Of a stretch of 64,000 nt of DNA, positions 50,975-59,488 are shown piece after piece. Numbering within the stretch: the stretch's first letter is position 1; each line of letters opens with the position of its first letter. The DNA lies in the NCBI GenBank assembly GCA_018241695.1, contig JAFEDH010000027.1:32258-96257 (forward strand), read 5' to 3'. This DNA comes from Pseudomonadota bacterium. GTDB taxonomy: Bacteria > Pseudomonadota > Gammaproteobacteria > Burkholderiales > Rhodocyclaceae. Made by a program: the position numbers and the translations under genes. The notes beneath the pieces were generated by a model. That model was not told the origin of the DNA, searched no databases, and was given only the letters and a program-made list of their open reading frames with translations.

Positions 50975-51000
50975 TGTAAGGCCCGGATATCTGACCCGTC
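50975..51000 (+). promoter_or_regulatory. Candidate ECF promoter of the bufferin operon
   Basis: TGTAAG at 50975-50980 and CGTC at 50997-51000 are 16 bases apart, an arrangement typical of ECF -35 (TGTAA-type) and -10 (CGTC-type) elements, about 65 bases before the bufA1 start. It fits the adjacent sigma factor, but no second copy upstream of the sigma gene was recognised. Confidence 0.45.
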
Positions 51001-51065
51001 CAACGGGCAGGAAGCAATTGCTTCCGATTCCGCTGCCCTACGCAGCTTCAACCAGGAGATACATC

Positions 51066-51356
51066 ATGCAAGATTCTCGCGCCCTGATTCAGGCCACCGT
51101 TGCCGGTTTATTGGCTCTCGGTGTTGCTTCCCTTTCCTTTTCGGCTGTGGCTGCCGACGAATCCAAGGAAAAATGCTTCGGCGTCGCCAAGGCCGGGCAG
51201 AACGATTGCGGCAGCAACAAAAGCAAGCATTCCTGTGCCGGCCAGTCGAAGGTGGACAACGATCCCAATGACTTCAAGCTTGTGCCAAAGGGCACCTGCG
51301 AGAAAATGGGCGGCACCCATCAGCCCGGCGCCATGACCGACGGCATGAAGAAGTAA
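51066..51356 (+). CDS. bufA1: Bufferin precursor peptide (DUF2282, BufA1-type)
   Basis: The 96-residue precursor has a Sec signal peptide ending near residue 30 (SFSAVAA) and a mature part with four cysteines at residues 37, 48, 57 and 78 ([30 protein letters not shown]), the DUF2282 pattern. In bufferin systems these cysteines are modified by the DUF692 enzyme and the product, exported to the periplasm, sequesters copper. Modification here is inferred from the adjacent bufB and bufC genes. It is the first gene of the operon. Confidence 0.88.
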   Translation: MQDSRALIQATVAGLLALGVASLSFSAVAADESKEKCFGVAKAGQNDCGSNKSKHSCAGQSKVDNDPNDFKLVPKGTCEKMGGTHQPGAMTDGMKK

Positions 51357-51364
51357 GTCGCACC

Positions 51365-52228
51365 ATGAACCGCACCGCTTCGTGCATGACGGATCTGCCC
51401 CGGTCGGCCGGGATGGGATTGCGCGCTCCTCATCATGCGGACATCCTGGCTTCGCCACCGGATGTCGGCTGGCTGGAAGTCCATAGCGAGAATTTTTTCG
51501 CTGCCGGAGGCGAAACCCTCCGGGTGCTCGAAGCGGTGCGGGAACGTTTTCCCATCAGCCTGCATGGCGTCGGCCTGTCCCTCGGAGGCGGTGATGCCCT
51601 GTCGGACCGGCACCTGGGCAAGCTGAAGGCTTTGGTGGATCGCATCGATCCGGCCGCCGTGTCGGAGCATCTGTGCTGGTCGTCGGTGGATGGCCATGTC
51701 CTCAACGATCTGCTGCCCATGCCCTGCACTCGCGCAGCCCTCGACTGGATGGATGCACGGGTTTCCCGTGTCCAGGAACGTCTGGGGCGGACGATCCTCG
51801 TGGAGAATCTGTCCAGTTATCTCCGCTTCGCCAGGGCCGAGATGCCCGAATGGGACTTTTTGTCGGCCCTCACCCGCCGTACCGGCTGCGGGGTGCTCCT
51901 CGACATCAACAACATCTATGTCAGTGCCTGCAATCACGGCTTCGACGCCCGTGATTATCTCGCCGGTATCGGCGTTGATCAGGTGGGAGAACTCCATCTG
52001 GCGGGCTTCGAGGCGGAAGACGGGTTTCTCGTGGATACTCATTCCCGTCCCATCCAGCCGCCGGTCTGGACGCTGTATGCCGAAGCCCTCGCGCGCTTTG
52101 GCCCCCAGCCGACCCTGATCGAATGGGACCACGAAATTCCCGCCCTGGATGTTCTGGTGGCCGAGGTGCGTCAGGCCCAGTCGTGGATGGACCGTTGCCG
52201 GGAGGTGGCCCATGTCCGTGCCGCCTGA
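51365..52228 (+). CDS. bufB1: DUF692 multinuclear iron oxidase (BufB, MNIO)
   Basis: The 287-residue TIM-barrel enzyme modifies cysteines of the bufferin precursor using an iron cluster. Ligand-bearing motifs are VHSENFFAAGG, ISLHGVGLSLGG, SEHLCWSS, ILVENLSSYL, LLDINNIYVSACNHG, ELHLAGFE, DTHSRPI and LIEWDHEIP. The start at 51365 lies eight bases after bufA1. Product chemistry (thiooxazole-type in known bufferins) cannot be told from sequence. Confidence 0.92.
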   Translation: MNRTASCMTDLPRSAGMGLRAPHHADILASPPDVGWLEVHSENFFAAGGETLRVLEAVRERFPISLHGVGLSLGGGDALSDRHLGKLKALVDRIDPAAVSEHLCWSSVDGHVLNDLLPMPCTRAALDWMDARVSRVQERLGRTILVENLSSYLRFARAEMPEWDFLSALTRRTGCGVLLDINNIYVSACNHGFDARDYLAGIGVDQVGELHLAGFEAEDGFLVDTHSRPIQPPVWTLYAEALARFGPQPTLIEWDHEIPALDVLVAEVRQAQSWMDRCREVAHVRAA

Positions 52229-53006
52229 TATGCAGACCTGCCAGCGCCGCTTTCGCGACGCGGCATTCATCGGGGACGATACGGCGGCGGCTGCACTCTG
52301 GCCGCTGATCGAAGAAGCCCCGGCGGTGGCCGCTGCACGCCTGGCTGTTTACCGCCGCAACCTGATGGGCAATCTGTGCGGCGCCCTTGCAGCCACCTAT
52401 CCTGTTGTGGAACGCATCGTTGGCGAGGATTTCTTCAAGGCGACGGCGCGGGCCTATGTCCGTGCCCATCCCAGCCGCAGCGGTGACCTGAACGAATATG
52501 GCGGGGCGTTCGCCGAATTCCTCGCCACGTTTCCGCCCGCCTCCCCGTTGCCGTACCTGCCTGATGTGGCCCGGCTCGAATGGGCGGTGCAAGCGGTGTA
52601 CTACGCGGCTGACGAGCCTCCCGCCGATCTTTCCGCCCTCGCCTGTCTGGACTCCGGCGATGACGAAGACCTGGTGTTCCGTGTGGCGGGCGATATTGCG
52701 CGGCTGGATTCGCCCTGGCCTCTGGCGGAATTGTGGCGGGTCAATCAACCGGAATACGACGGCCCCCTGATGGTGGATTTCAGTTTGCCCGCCCAGATCG
52801 TGGTGTGGCGATGGGCCGACCGGGTACAGGTCGAGGAGGTCACCCCAGTGTCAGCCGCGCTGTTCGATTACCTGCGAAGTGGTATGTCCCTGGCTGCTGC
52901 TATCCGTGAGGTGGTGAGCGTGATACCCGATTTCGACCCGCTGCCGGAGGTGGTGCGCTGGTGCCATGCCGGATGGTTGCGGGGCGCATTCCTGAAAAGA
53001 CACTGA
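52212..53006 (+). CDS. bufC1: DUF2063 partner protein (BufC-type)
   Basis: The 264-residue protein has an N-terminal DUF2063 domain with MQTCQRRFRDAAFIGDD, LAVYRRNLMGNLCGALAATYPVVERIVG and YVRAHPSRSGDLNEYG, followed by FLATFPPASPLPYLPDVARLEWAV (residues vary; motif PYLPDVARLEWAV). These proteins bind the DUF692 enzyme and recognise the precursor leader. ATG 52212 overlaps the end of bufB1 by 17 bases. Confidence 0.88.
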   Translation: MSVPPDMQTCQRRFRDAAFIGDDTAAAALWPLIEEAPAVAAARLAVYRRNLMGNLCGALAATYPVVERIVGEDFFKATARAYVRAHPSRSGDLNEYGGAFAEFLATFPPASPLPYLPDVARLEWAVQAVYYAADEPPADLSALACLDSGDDEDLVFRVAGDIARLDSPWPLAELWRVNQPEYDGPLMVDFSLPAQIVVWRWADRVQVEEVTPVSAALFDYLRSGMSLAAAIREVVSVIPDFDPLPEVVRWCHAGWLRGAFLKRH

Positions 53007-53020
53007 CCCTGGAGACAACG

Positions 53021-53554
53021 ATGAATACGATGCTGATACGGTGTCTGAAGGGATTGAATCGTCATCCCGTAATGACCTGGGCCTGTCGGGCCACCACGAT
53101 GCTGGAGTGCTGGGGAACTCCTGTTTTCGATCTGGCGATCCGGCTTTACATCGCCAGCGTCTTCCTGCGTTCAGGCATGCTCAAGCTTGCCGACTGGGAT
53201 ACGACCCGCACGCTTTTCGAGAGTGTTTATGTCGTTCCCCTGCTGCCGCCCGCGTGGGCGGCGGTGTTGGGCACGATGGGAGAAACCGGCCTGCCCATCC
53301 TGCTGGTTCTCGGTTTGGCGACACGTTTCGGGGCAGCCGGGCTGTCGGTAGTCAATTTTGTGGCCGCCATTTCCTTCCCCGATATTTCCGACACCGGGCT
53401 TCAGGATCACTGGCTATGGGGGAGTCTGCTGCTGGTGACCGTGTTTCACGGCGCGGGCACGCTCTCCCTGGATGCGTGGTGGGCAAAATGGAGGCTGCGG
53501 GGTCATGGCCCAGGGGAGGCAGGGTCGCCAGGCACGATTCGTTCGAGATTGTAA
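53021..53554 (+). CDS. DoxX-family membrane protein of the bufferin operon
   Basis: The 177-residue protein has four predicted helices, with FDLAIRLYIASVFLRSGMLK at residues 33-52 typical of DoxX, followed by AAVLGTMGETGLPILLVLGL and a third pair. DoxX proteins commonly end bufferin/DUF692 operons; their role is unknown and may concern membrane redox or heme/quinone contacts. It starts 15 bases after bufC1 and ends 8 bases before the convergent envZ gene. Confidence 0.85.
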   Translation: MNTMLIRCLKGLNRHPVMTWACRATTMLECWGTPVFDLAIRLYIASVFLRSGMLKLADWDTTRTLFESVYVVPLLPPAWAAVLGTMGETGLPILLVLGLATRFGAAGLSVVNFVAAISFPDISDTGLQDHWLWGSLLLVTVFHGAGTLSLDAWWAKWRLRGHGPGEAGSPGTIRSRL

Positions 53555-53562
53555 TTGCCGGA

Positions 53563-54870
53563 TCAAGAAAGGTCCGGAGCCTGCTCAAGAGGCAGGACGA
53601 TGCGGGCCAGGAGCCCGCCTCCGTCCCGGGGGAGCAACTCCAGTCGTCCATTGTGCTGGCGCGCGATGCGGTCGACGATGGCCAGGCCCAGCCCTGAACC
53701 TTCCGTGTTGCTGCGGGCATTTTCCAGCCGGGTGAAGGGCCGCTTGATGCGTTCCACCTGATCGGGGGGAATGCCCGGTCCACGATCCGCGACTTCGATG
53801 TAGGCTGCGTCATCCCTGTTGGAGGTACGTAGCAGCAGCGGAGCGTTGCCGCCATAGCGCAGCGCATTGTCGATCAGATTGATGATCGCCCGTTGCAAAC
53901 CGGCGTGGTGAACGGTTACCAGGACAGGTGCCAGTCCCAGTTCCATCGTGATCCCACGCTGCCGGTAACGATCGGCGATCATGGTCACCATCTGGGCGAG
54001 GTCAACCCGGCTGTGTGCCTGATCGCCCTCCTGTCGGGCGAAATCGAGGAACTGGCCAATGGTGTGATCCATTTCCTCGATATCGGCTCCCATGCCCTGG
54101 AGCAGATCGGGATCGGTCACCGCCATTTCGATGCCCATGCGCAGGCGTGTGAGAGGGGTGCGCAGATCGTGGGAAACGCCCGCCAGCATCAGGGTGCGGT
54201 CCTGCTCCAGCGTGGCGAGATCGGTATTCATGCGATTGAATGCACGGGCGGCCATGCGCAGTTCCTCGGGGCCGGTTTCCGGGAGGGAGGGGGGGTGACG
54301 GCCGACGCCGATTTCGGCGGCGGCTTCGGCGATGCTCAGTAATGGCCGCGTCAGGCGCGAGATGGAGTAGCCTGCGGCGAGAAAAGCAATGGCGGCCGCC
54401 AACAGCCCCCAGCCGATCCATTCCAGCGAATGGCTGTGGTCGATCCGGTCCATTGGCAGGGCAATCCAGTAATCGTCGCCTTCAATATCGATGCTCAGGA
54501 ACAGCGCCCGTTCACCATCGCGTTCAAGCGCCAGGCGGGTACCCGGCCCCAGGGTTTCCTGGAGTTTTGTCTCGACGGCTTCAAGAAAAGTATCGTGGAT
54601 AGGAGTCGAGAGGCGCTCCCCCTCTTCCTCCACATAGATACGAATCCCTTCACGCTGGGCGAGAGCGGTCAGCAGTTGTGCACGCCGTGACGGATCGGCG
54701 CTGACGACGGCAAACCGGGTCAGATTGGCGATGCTGGTGAGCAGGTGCGAAAGCTGGCGGCTGCGGGGCTGTATCTCGGAGACCGTAAAGATGATGGCCC
54801 AGGCGATTGCGGATACCGCCATGACCCCGGCCAGGAGCAGGAAAAGCCGGGTGCGCAGGCTGCCGCCCAT
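53563..54870 (-). CDS. envZ: Sensor histidine kinase, EnvZ-like
   Basis: The 435-residue inner-membrane kinase has two transmembrane helices (about residues 8-30 and 150-170), a periplasmic domain between them, a HAMP domain and the phosphorylated histidine in LAGVSHDLRTPLTRLRMG, the EnvZ/HpkA-type H box. The ATP domain has NLIDNALRYGG and GSGLGLAIV. It lies four bases after the ompR stop and is co-transcribed with it. The signal may be osmotic or envelope-related, as for EnvZ. Confidence 0.9.
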   Translation of the reverse strand: MGGSLRTRLFLLLAGVMAVSAIAWAIIFTVSEIQPRSRQLSHLLTSIANLTRFAVVSADPSRRAQLLTALAQREGIRIYVEEEGERLSTPIHDTFLEAVETKLQETLGPGTRLALERDGERALFLSIDIEGDDYWIALPMDRIDHSHSLEWIGWGLLAAAIAFLAAGYSISRLTRPLLSIAEAAAEIGVGRHPPSLPETGPEELRMAARAFNRMNTDLATLEQDRTLMLAGVSHDLRTPLTRLRMGIEMAVTDPDLLQGMGADIEEMDHTIGQFLDFARQEGDQAHSRVDLAQMVTMIADRYRQRGITMELGLAPVLVTVHHAGLQRAIINLIDNALRYGGNAPLLLRTSNRDDAAYIEVADRGPGIPPDQVERIKRPFTRLENARSNTEGSGLGLAIVDRIARQHNGRLELLPRDGGGLLARIVLPLEQAPDLS

Positions 54871-54873
54871 GGG

Positions 54874-55599
54874 TCAGTCCGGGACGAAGACGTAACCGAA
54901 GCCGCGAACGGTCTGAATGTGACGGGGCCGGGAGGGATCGTCCTCCACCAGCTTGCGCAGGCGGGAGATCTGTACGTCGATGGCCCGATCGAAGACCTCG
55001 TATTCCCGCCCTCGCGCCAGCTCCGACAGGCGGTCCCGGGACATGGGCTGGCGCGGATGGGTCACCAGCACCTTGAGCAGGGCAAATTCCCCAGTCGTCA
55101 GTGGCTGCTCGATGCCATTGTGCTGGAGCAGCCTTCGCCCCAGATCGAGCAGGCAGGAGCCGAACCCGATCGTTTGCGGGGCCTCGGCCGGCGCTCCCGG
55201 AATGGCCGTGCCCCTGCGGCGCAGAACGGCGTGGATGCGGGCTGTGAGCTCCCGCGGATTGAAAGGCTTGGGCAGATAATCGTCGGCGCCCACTTCGAGC
55301 CCGACAATGCGGTCCACTTCATCGCCCTTGGCGGTGAGCATGATGATCGCGATCTCGTCGAGATTGTCTTTAGTGGCACGAATACGCCGGCAGATCGCCA
55401 GGCCGTCTTCACCGGGCAGCATCAGGTCGAGCACCAGCAGATCCCAGTGCTCGCGCGCCAGCGCCCGGTCCATGGCGGCAGCGTTCTCCACGGTTCTGGC
55501 ATTGAATCCCTGTTCGCGCAGATAGCGTTCCAGCAGCTGGCGCAGTCTGAGGTCGTCATCGACAACCAGAATTTTGGGTAAGCGGTCTTGATCAGTCAT
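54874..55599 (-). CDS. ompR: OmpR-like two-component response regulator
   Basis: The 241-residue regulator has a receiver domain with the acidic pair in LVVDDDLRLRQLL, the phosphorylated aspartate in LLVLDLMLPGEDGL and the lysine in YLPKPFNPREL. The C-terminal winged-helix domain has REYEVFDRAIDVQISRLRKLV and RTVRGFGYVF-like TVRGFGYVFVPD. It matches OmpR more than PhoB or KdpE. It is upstream of envZ in one transcription unit on the minus strand. Confidence 0.92.
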   Translation of the reverse strand: MTDQDRLPKILVVDDDLRLRQLLERYLREQGFNARTVENAAAMDRALAREHWDLLVLDLMLPGEDGLAICRRIRATKDNLDEIAIIMLTAKGDEVDRIVGLEVGADDYLPKPFNPRELTARIHAVLRRRGTAIPGAPAEAPQTIGFGSCLLDLGRRLLQHNGIEQPLTTGEFALLKVLVTHPRQPMSRDRLSELARGREYEVFDRAIDVQISRLRKLVEDDPSRPRHIQTVRGFGYVFVPD

Positions 55600-55736
55600 G
55601 TGCCAAGCATACCGAAGTCAAAAATGGATGACACGCCCCTTACAAGTGGTAACAAATCATCCGGCCTGCGATGAACGCACGTTACTGATTGGGGGCAATA
55701 TCCATCCAACGATCTCGAATGGGTATAGTAGTTTTC

Positions 55737-56222
55737 ATGCATCTAGCCAAGCATTTCCGCCGGGCAGCACTTCACGCCGTTTATACCCTTTGTCTCCTGT
55801 GGACGGGCCTGGGGGTGGCATCGGCGGGGGATGCGGTTACATCCAATACACCACCGCAGAGTCAGGAACCCCAGCCCGCTGTGGGCAAACCGGGGAATCA
55901 GGGGGTCACGCAGAACGACTGGTCCGCGATGACGCCGGAGCAGCGCGAGCAAATGCGCAACCAGATTCGCGAGCATTGGCAGAACCCGACTCCGGAAGAG
56001 CGTGCGCGCCGGCAGCAGTTCAAGCAGCTTCCGTCAGAGGAACGCATGCGTGTGCTGCGCGAACGATGGGAGAAGATGTCTCCGGAGCAACGGCAGCATG
56101 CGCGCGATGCGATGCGCGAGCGGATCGATGCGATGCCGGGTGATGAACGCCAGCGGCTGCTGGATAGAGTGGGGCGGGGTGGCCGGGGTGGCCAGGGTGG
56201 TATGGGGCCCCGTCATCGTTAG
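55737..56222 (+). CDS. DUF3106-like exported protein rich in Glu/Arg repeats
   Basis: The 161-residue protein has an N-terminal hydrophobic stretch acting as signal or anchor (LHAVYTLCLLWTGLGVASAG), then repeats of a PEQR-type motif: WSAMTPEQREQMRNQIREHW, PTPEERARRQQFKQLPSEER, MSPEQRQHARDAMRER and GDERQRLLDRV. The tail is glycine/arginine-rich. DUF3106 proteins are periplasmic and of unknown function. The start at 55737 is uncertain, with an ATG at 55719 as the alternative and no clear ribosome-binding site. Confidence 0.65.
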   Translation: MHLAKHFRRAALHAVYTLCLLWTGLGVASAGDAVTSNTPPQSQEPQPAVGKPGNQGVTQNDWSAMTPEQREQMRNQIREHWQNPTPEERARRQQFKQLPSEERMRVLRERWEKMSPEQRQHARDAMRERIDAMPGDERQRLLDRVGRGGRGGQGGMGPRHR

Positions 56223-56240
56223 GCCGACAGGGAGATTTAC

Positions 56241-57722
56241 ATGAGATTTCACCTCCGGCTGCTGTCTGTCTGTGCTGGGCTGCTCCTGTCGGCTGGCTGG
56301 GCGATCGCGGCACCTGCCACCCCCATCGGTGTGGAGGGTGCCAAACACCTGCTCAATCGCACCGCGTTCGGCGCCACGCCCGCCGAAATCCACCAGTACG
56401 CGAAACTGGACCGCACCGAGGCGGTGGACCACCTTCTGCAGGAGGCCGATGCCGCGCCCCCTCCCTCAGTGCCCGAAGGCCTTGCCGACTACCTGCCGCC
56501 ATCCCGGCTGCGCGCCGCAGAGGGCGACGATAAAAAGCAGCTGATCCGCCAGATCATCAGCCAGGGGCTGGATCTCAAGTCCTGGTGGCTGAATCAGATG
56601 CTGATCGCCGATACTCCGGGCGCACAGTTCCGTGAGCGGATGACCCTTTTCTGGCATAACCATTTCACGTCGAGTCTGGAAAAGGTCAAGGAACCGGCGC
56701 TGCTGCTCAGGCAAAACCAGTTGCTGCGCCAGGAGGCGCTGGGTAATTTTGGCCGTCTGCTGCATGCCGTGGGCAAGGATCCGGCCATGGTCGTCTATCT
56801 CGACTCGGCGACCAACCGTCGCGGTCAACCCAACGAGAATTTTGCCCGCGAGGTGATGGAGCTGTTCACCCTCGGCGAGGGGAACTACACCGAGGCCGAT
56901 ATTCACGAGGCTGCCCGGGCGTATACCGGGTGGAGCATCGATCCGGAAACGGGAGACTACAAATGGCGCCCATTCGCCCATGACGGAGGCAGCAAGACGG
57001 TGCTTGGCCAGACGGGGAATTTTAATGGCGACGATATCCTCGATATTCTGCTGTCACGGCCTGAGACCGCGCGATTCGTGATGACAAAACTGTGGCGCAG
57101 CTTCGTTTCTCCCGAACCAGATGCCAAACAGATTGAAAAGCTGGCGCGCACATTCCGCGATTCCCGTTACGACATCCGTGCGGCCATGCGTGCACTCCTG
57201 CTGTCCCCCGCCTTCTGGGCGCCGGAGAATCACGCCGTCCTGATCAAATCACCGGTGGACCTGGTGGTGGGCAGCCTGCGCACCCTGTCCTTCCATGTGC
57301 CCGACCCTTACCCTTTCATATTCAGCCTGCGGCAGCAGGGCGAGGACATTTTTTCTCCGCCCAACGTCAAGGGCTGGCCGGGAGGAGATGCATGGATCAA
57401 TACCAATTCCCTGCTGGCGCGAAAGCAGTTTCTGGATCGTCTGTTGCGCGATGATGGGGGCGGTGGTGGCAATCGCCAGATGATGGGGCAGATGATGGCG
57501 GGCGGGAAAAAGCTGGGAATGGAAGGGCGTACCCGTCTCGCCAGTGCGATGAGCAGTATCCGGTTCGATGCATCGGCCTGGAATGATGCCTTGAGCCAAT
57601 CCGGCCTGACGGCCGAACAGGCGCTGCTGGCGCTGCCTCCGGCCGATACCGTGTCACCGGAGATGGCGGACAGGGCGGTATTGCGGGCATTGGTGCTGGA
57701 CCCCGCCTATCAGGTGAAATGA
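56241..57722 (+). CDS. DUF1800 domain protein
   Basis: The 493-residue exported protein begins with a signal peptide (MRFHLRLLSVCAGLLLSAGW) and has the DUF1800 pattern AKHLLNRTAFGATPAEI, RERMTLFWHNHFTSSLEKV, QLLRQEALGNFGRLLHAVGKDPAM and NENFAREVMELFTLGEGNYTE (quoted in part). DUF1800 proteins are almost always paired with DUF1501, as here, in aerobic soil and water bacteria. The function is unknown. It follows the DUF3106 gene by 18 bases and precedes DUF1501 by 28. Confidence 0.85.
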   Translation: MRFHLRLLSVCAGLLLSAGWAIAAPATPIGVEGAKHLLNRTAFGATPAEIHQYAKLDRTEAVDHLLQEADAAPPPSVPEGLADYLPPSRLRAAEGDDKKQLIRQIISQGLDLKSWWLNQMLIADTPGAQFRERMTLFWHNHFTSSLEKVKEPALLLRQNQLLRQEALGNFGRLLHAVGKDPAMVVYLDSATNRRGQPNENFAREVMELFTLGEGNYTEADIHEAARAYTGWSIDPETGDYKWRPFAHDGGSKTVLGQTGNFNGDDILDILLSRPETARFVMTKLWRSFVSPEPDAKQIEKLARTFRDSRYDIRAAMRALLLSPAFWAPENHAVLIKSPVDLVVGSLRTLSFHVPDPYPFIFSLRQQGEDIFSPPNVKGWPGGDAWINTNSLLARKQFLDRLLRDDGGGGGNRQMMGQMMAGGKKLGMEGRTRLASAMSSIRFDASAWNDALSQSGLTAEQALLALPPADTVSPEMADRAVLRALVLDPAYQVK

Positions 57723-57750
57723 CCGGAAAGATTTGGAGAAGGAGAGAGCG

Positions 57751-58941
57751 ATGGATCGTCGTGATTTTCTTTTGGGGCTGGGATGGACCGTGCTTGGCGC
57801 ATGCGCTCCCGGCCTGGCTATTGCTGCGGGTACGCCCGGCGCTTCACCCCGGACCCCGTATGACCGCTTGCTGATCCTGATCGAACTCAAGGGTGGCAAT
57901 GACGGGCTCAATACCCTGGTTCCCTACGCCGATCCAGCTTACTACGCGTTGCGGCCCAGGATCGGAATCAAGCGCGAGGACACGCAACCGCTGAACACCT
58001 CGGTGGGTCTGCATGGTGCGCTATCGCCCCTGATGCCGATCTGGGATCAGGGGCAGCTGGCGGTGATTCAGGGGGTTGGCTACCCGTCACCGAATCTTTC
58101 CCATTTCCGTTCGATCGAAATCTGGGACACGGCTTCTGCCAGCGACGAATTTTTGCAGGAAGGCTGGCTGGCCCGGGTATTCACGCGGTATCCCGCGCCC
58201 GCCGGCTTCGTGGCCGATGGCGTGGTCATGGGTTCTCCTGACATGGGGCCGCTCCAGGGAGGGAGCCAGCGCACTCTCGCATTGGGCGACGAGAACCAGT
58301 TTCTCAACCAGTCGCGATTGGCGCGTGGCGGGCAGGTCTCCACCAATCCCGCGCTGGAGCATGTGCTGGCGGTGGAAGGAGAAATCTCCGACGCTGCCCG
58401 TCGCCTGCTGGCGGACGCCGATGCGCGCAGCCCCCTGCGTACGGAGTTTCCTCCCCATGCTTTCGGCCAGCTGGTCAAGAATGCCTGCCAGCTGACCGCC
58501 GGTTCAAACCACATCGCCGCCTTGCGCTTGACGCTGAGCGGTTTCGATACTCACCAGAACCAGCCCGGACAGCAGGCAAACCTGCTGAAACAGCTGGCGG
58601 AAGGACTGGTGGCGCTCAAGGCGGGATTGCAGGAAGTGGGAGCATGGGATCGCTCCCTGGTGCTTTCCTACAGCGAGTTCGGCCGACGTGCCAAGGAAAA
58701 CCAGAGCAGCGGCACCGATCATGGCACCGCCAGTGTCCAGTTCGCGATGGGCGGGCGCGTCATTGGTGGGCTGCATGGCCAGATGCCCCCGCTGGACCGT
58801 CTGGATACCAATGGAAACCTGGTCCACACCGTTGATTTCCGCAGCGTGTACGCGGAGGTGCTCAATGGCTGGTGGGGAATTTCTCCCAAGGAATTCATGG
58901 GTCAGTCGGGGTCTCCTGTCGGGTTTCTGCAGGCGGCTTGA
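57751..58941 (+). CDS. DUF1501 domain protein with twin-arginine signal
   Basis: The 396-residue protein has a twin-arginine leader (MDRRDFLLGLGWTVLGACAP) and the DUF1501 alkaline-phosphatase-like motifs IELKGGNDGLNTLVPYADPAYYALRP, LSHFRSIEIWDTAS, and later VLSYSEFGRRAKENQSSGTDHGTASVQF (named by short parts). Such proteins probably work in the periplasm, folded before export, with the DUF1800 partner. The reaction is not known. ATG 57751 has GGAGAGAG upstream. Confidence 0.85.
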   Translation: MDRRDFLLGLGWTVLGACAPGLAIAAGTPGASPRTPYDRLLILIELKGGNDGLNTLVPYADPAYYALRPRIGIKREDTQPLNTSVGLHGALSPLMPIWDQGQLAVIQGVGYPSPNLSHFRSIEIWDTASASDEFLQEGWLARVFTRYPAPAGFVADGVVMGSPDMGPLQGGSQRTLALGDENQFLNQSRLARGGQVSTNPALEHVLAVEGEISDAARRLLADADARSPLRTEFPPHAFGQLVKNACQLTAGSNHIAALRLTLSGFDTHQNQPGQQANLLKQLAEGLVALKAGLQEVGAWDRSLVLSYSEFGRRAKENQSSGTDHGTASVQFAMGGRVIGGLHGQMPPLDRLDTNGNLVHTVDFRSVYAEVLNGWWGISPKEFMGQSGSPVGFLQAA

Positions 58942-59039
58942 ATCTCGCGCATATGCGGAAACGGGGTGCCACGGCATCCTGCCGTGCGGCGCGCTTCTTT
59001 GTGGCCGAGGTGTTGCGGTCCTCGGGAGCCAGGGCGCAA

Positions 59040-59069
59040 TTGACCCGGCTGTCGGCTTCATGGTCTAAT
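59040..59069 (+). promoter_or_regulatory. Sigma-70-like promoter of tRNA-Val
   Basis: TTGACC at 59040-59045 and TCTAAT at 59064-59069 are separated by 18 bases and lie just upstream of the tRNA-Val 5' end at 59085. Both are one base off or close to the -35 and -10 consensus. Confidence 0.55.
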
Positions 59070-59084
59070 GCGCCTCCCCAAAAA

Positions 59085-59159
59085 GGGTGGTTAGCTCAGC
59101 GGTAGAGCACTGCCTTCACACGGCAGGGGTCACAGGTTCAATCCCTGTACCACCCACCA
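59085..59159 (+). tRNA. tRNA-Val (anticodon CAC)
   Basis: The 75-nt gene begins GGGTGGTTAGCTCAGCGG and ends TACCACCCACCA, with a 7-bp acceptor stem. The anticodon stem CTGCC/GGCAG holds loop TTCACAC, so the anticodon is CAC, reading GUG valine. The D and T arms are regular (T loop GTTCAATCC) and CCA is encoded. Confidence 0.97.
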
Positions 59160-59162
59160 AAT

Positions 59163-59197
59163 AAAAGGCCCAAGTTATCAATTACTTGGGCCTTTTT
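59163..59197 (+). terminator. Intrinsic terminator after tRNA-Val
   Basis: AAGGCCCAAGT and ACTTGGGCCTT pair in an 11-bp stem with an 8-nt AT-rich loop, followed by a T-run. It lies four bases after the tRNA CCA end. Confidence 0.85.
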
Positions 59198-59488
59198 CTT
59201 TGTCTCATTGAATCCGAAGATCATCGAGGCTATCTACTTGATTCCACTGGATGCCCAATCTCGCAATGAGACAGAATCTGCTGGTCGGTCAGGTCGTTCA
59301 CGCACGGCCCACGCTAACTGGCCATGAGCCACAGGTATGACGGAGACCATGAGTTCTGCAATCTCCAAGCCGAAGGGGCAACACCTGAGGAGGCGAGGGG
59401 AATATTGCCCGATCTGCTTTGATCCTTGCTATCGATCATAAAAACGAACACAATAAAGCATCTTTTATGGTTTTGATCGAGAGCCGTC
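59198..59488. other. AT-richer intergenic region before the toxin-antitoxin pair
   Basis: These 291 bases between the tRNA terminator and the antitoxin gene hold no convincing gene. A 32-codon frame at 59324-59422 ends in QAEGATPEEARGILPDLL, which loosely resembles flavin-dependent thymidylate synthase, but it is far too short. An imperfect inverted repeat, GATCATAAAA near 59435 and TTTTGATC near 59470, could be the antitoxin operator. Confidence 0.5.
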
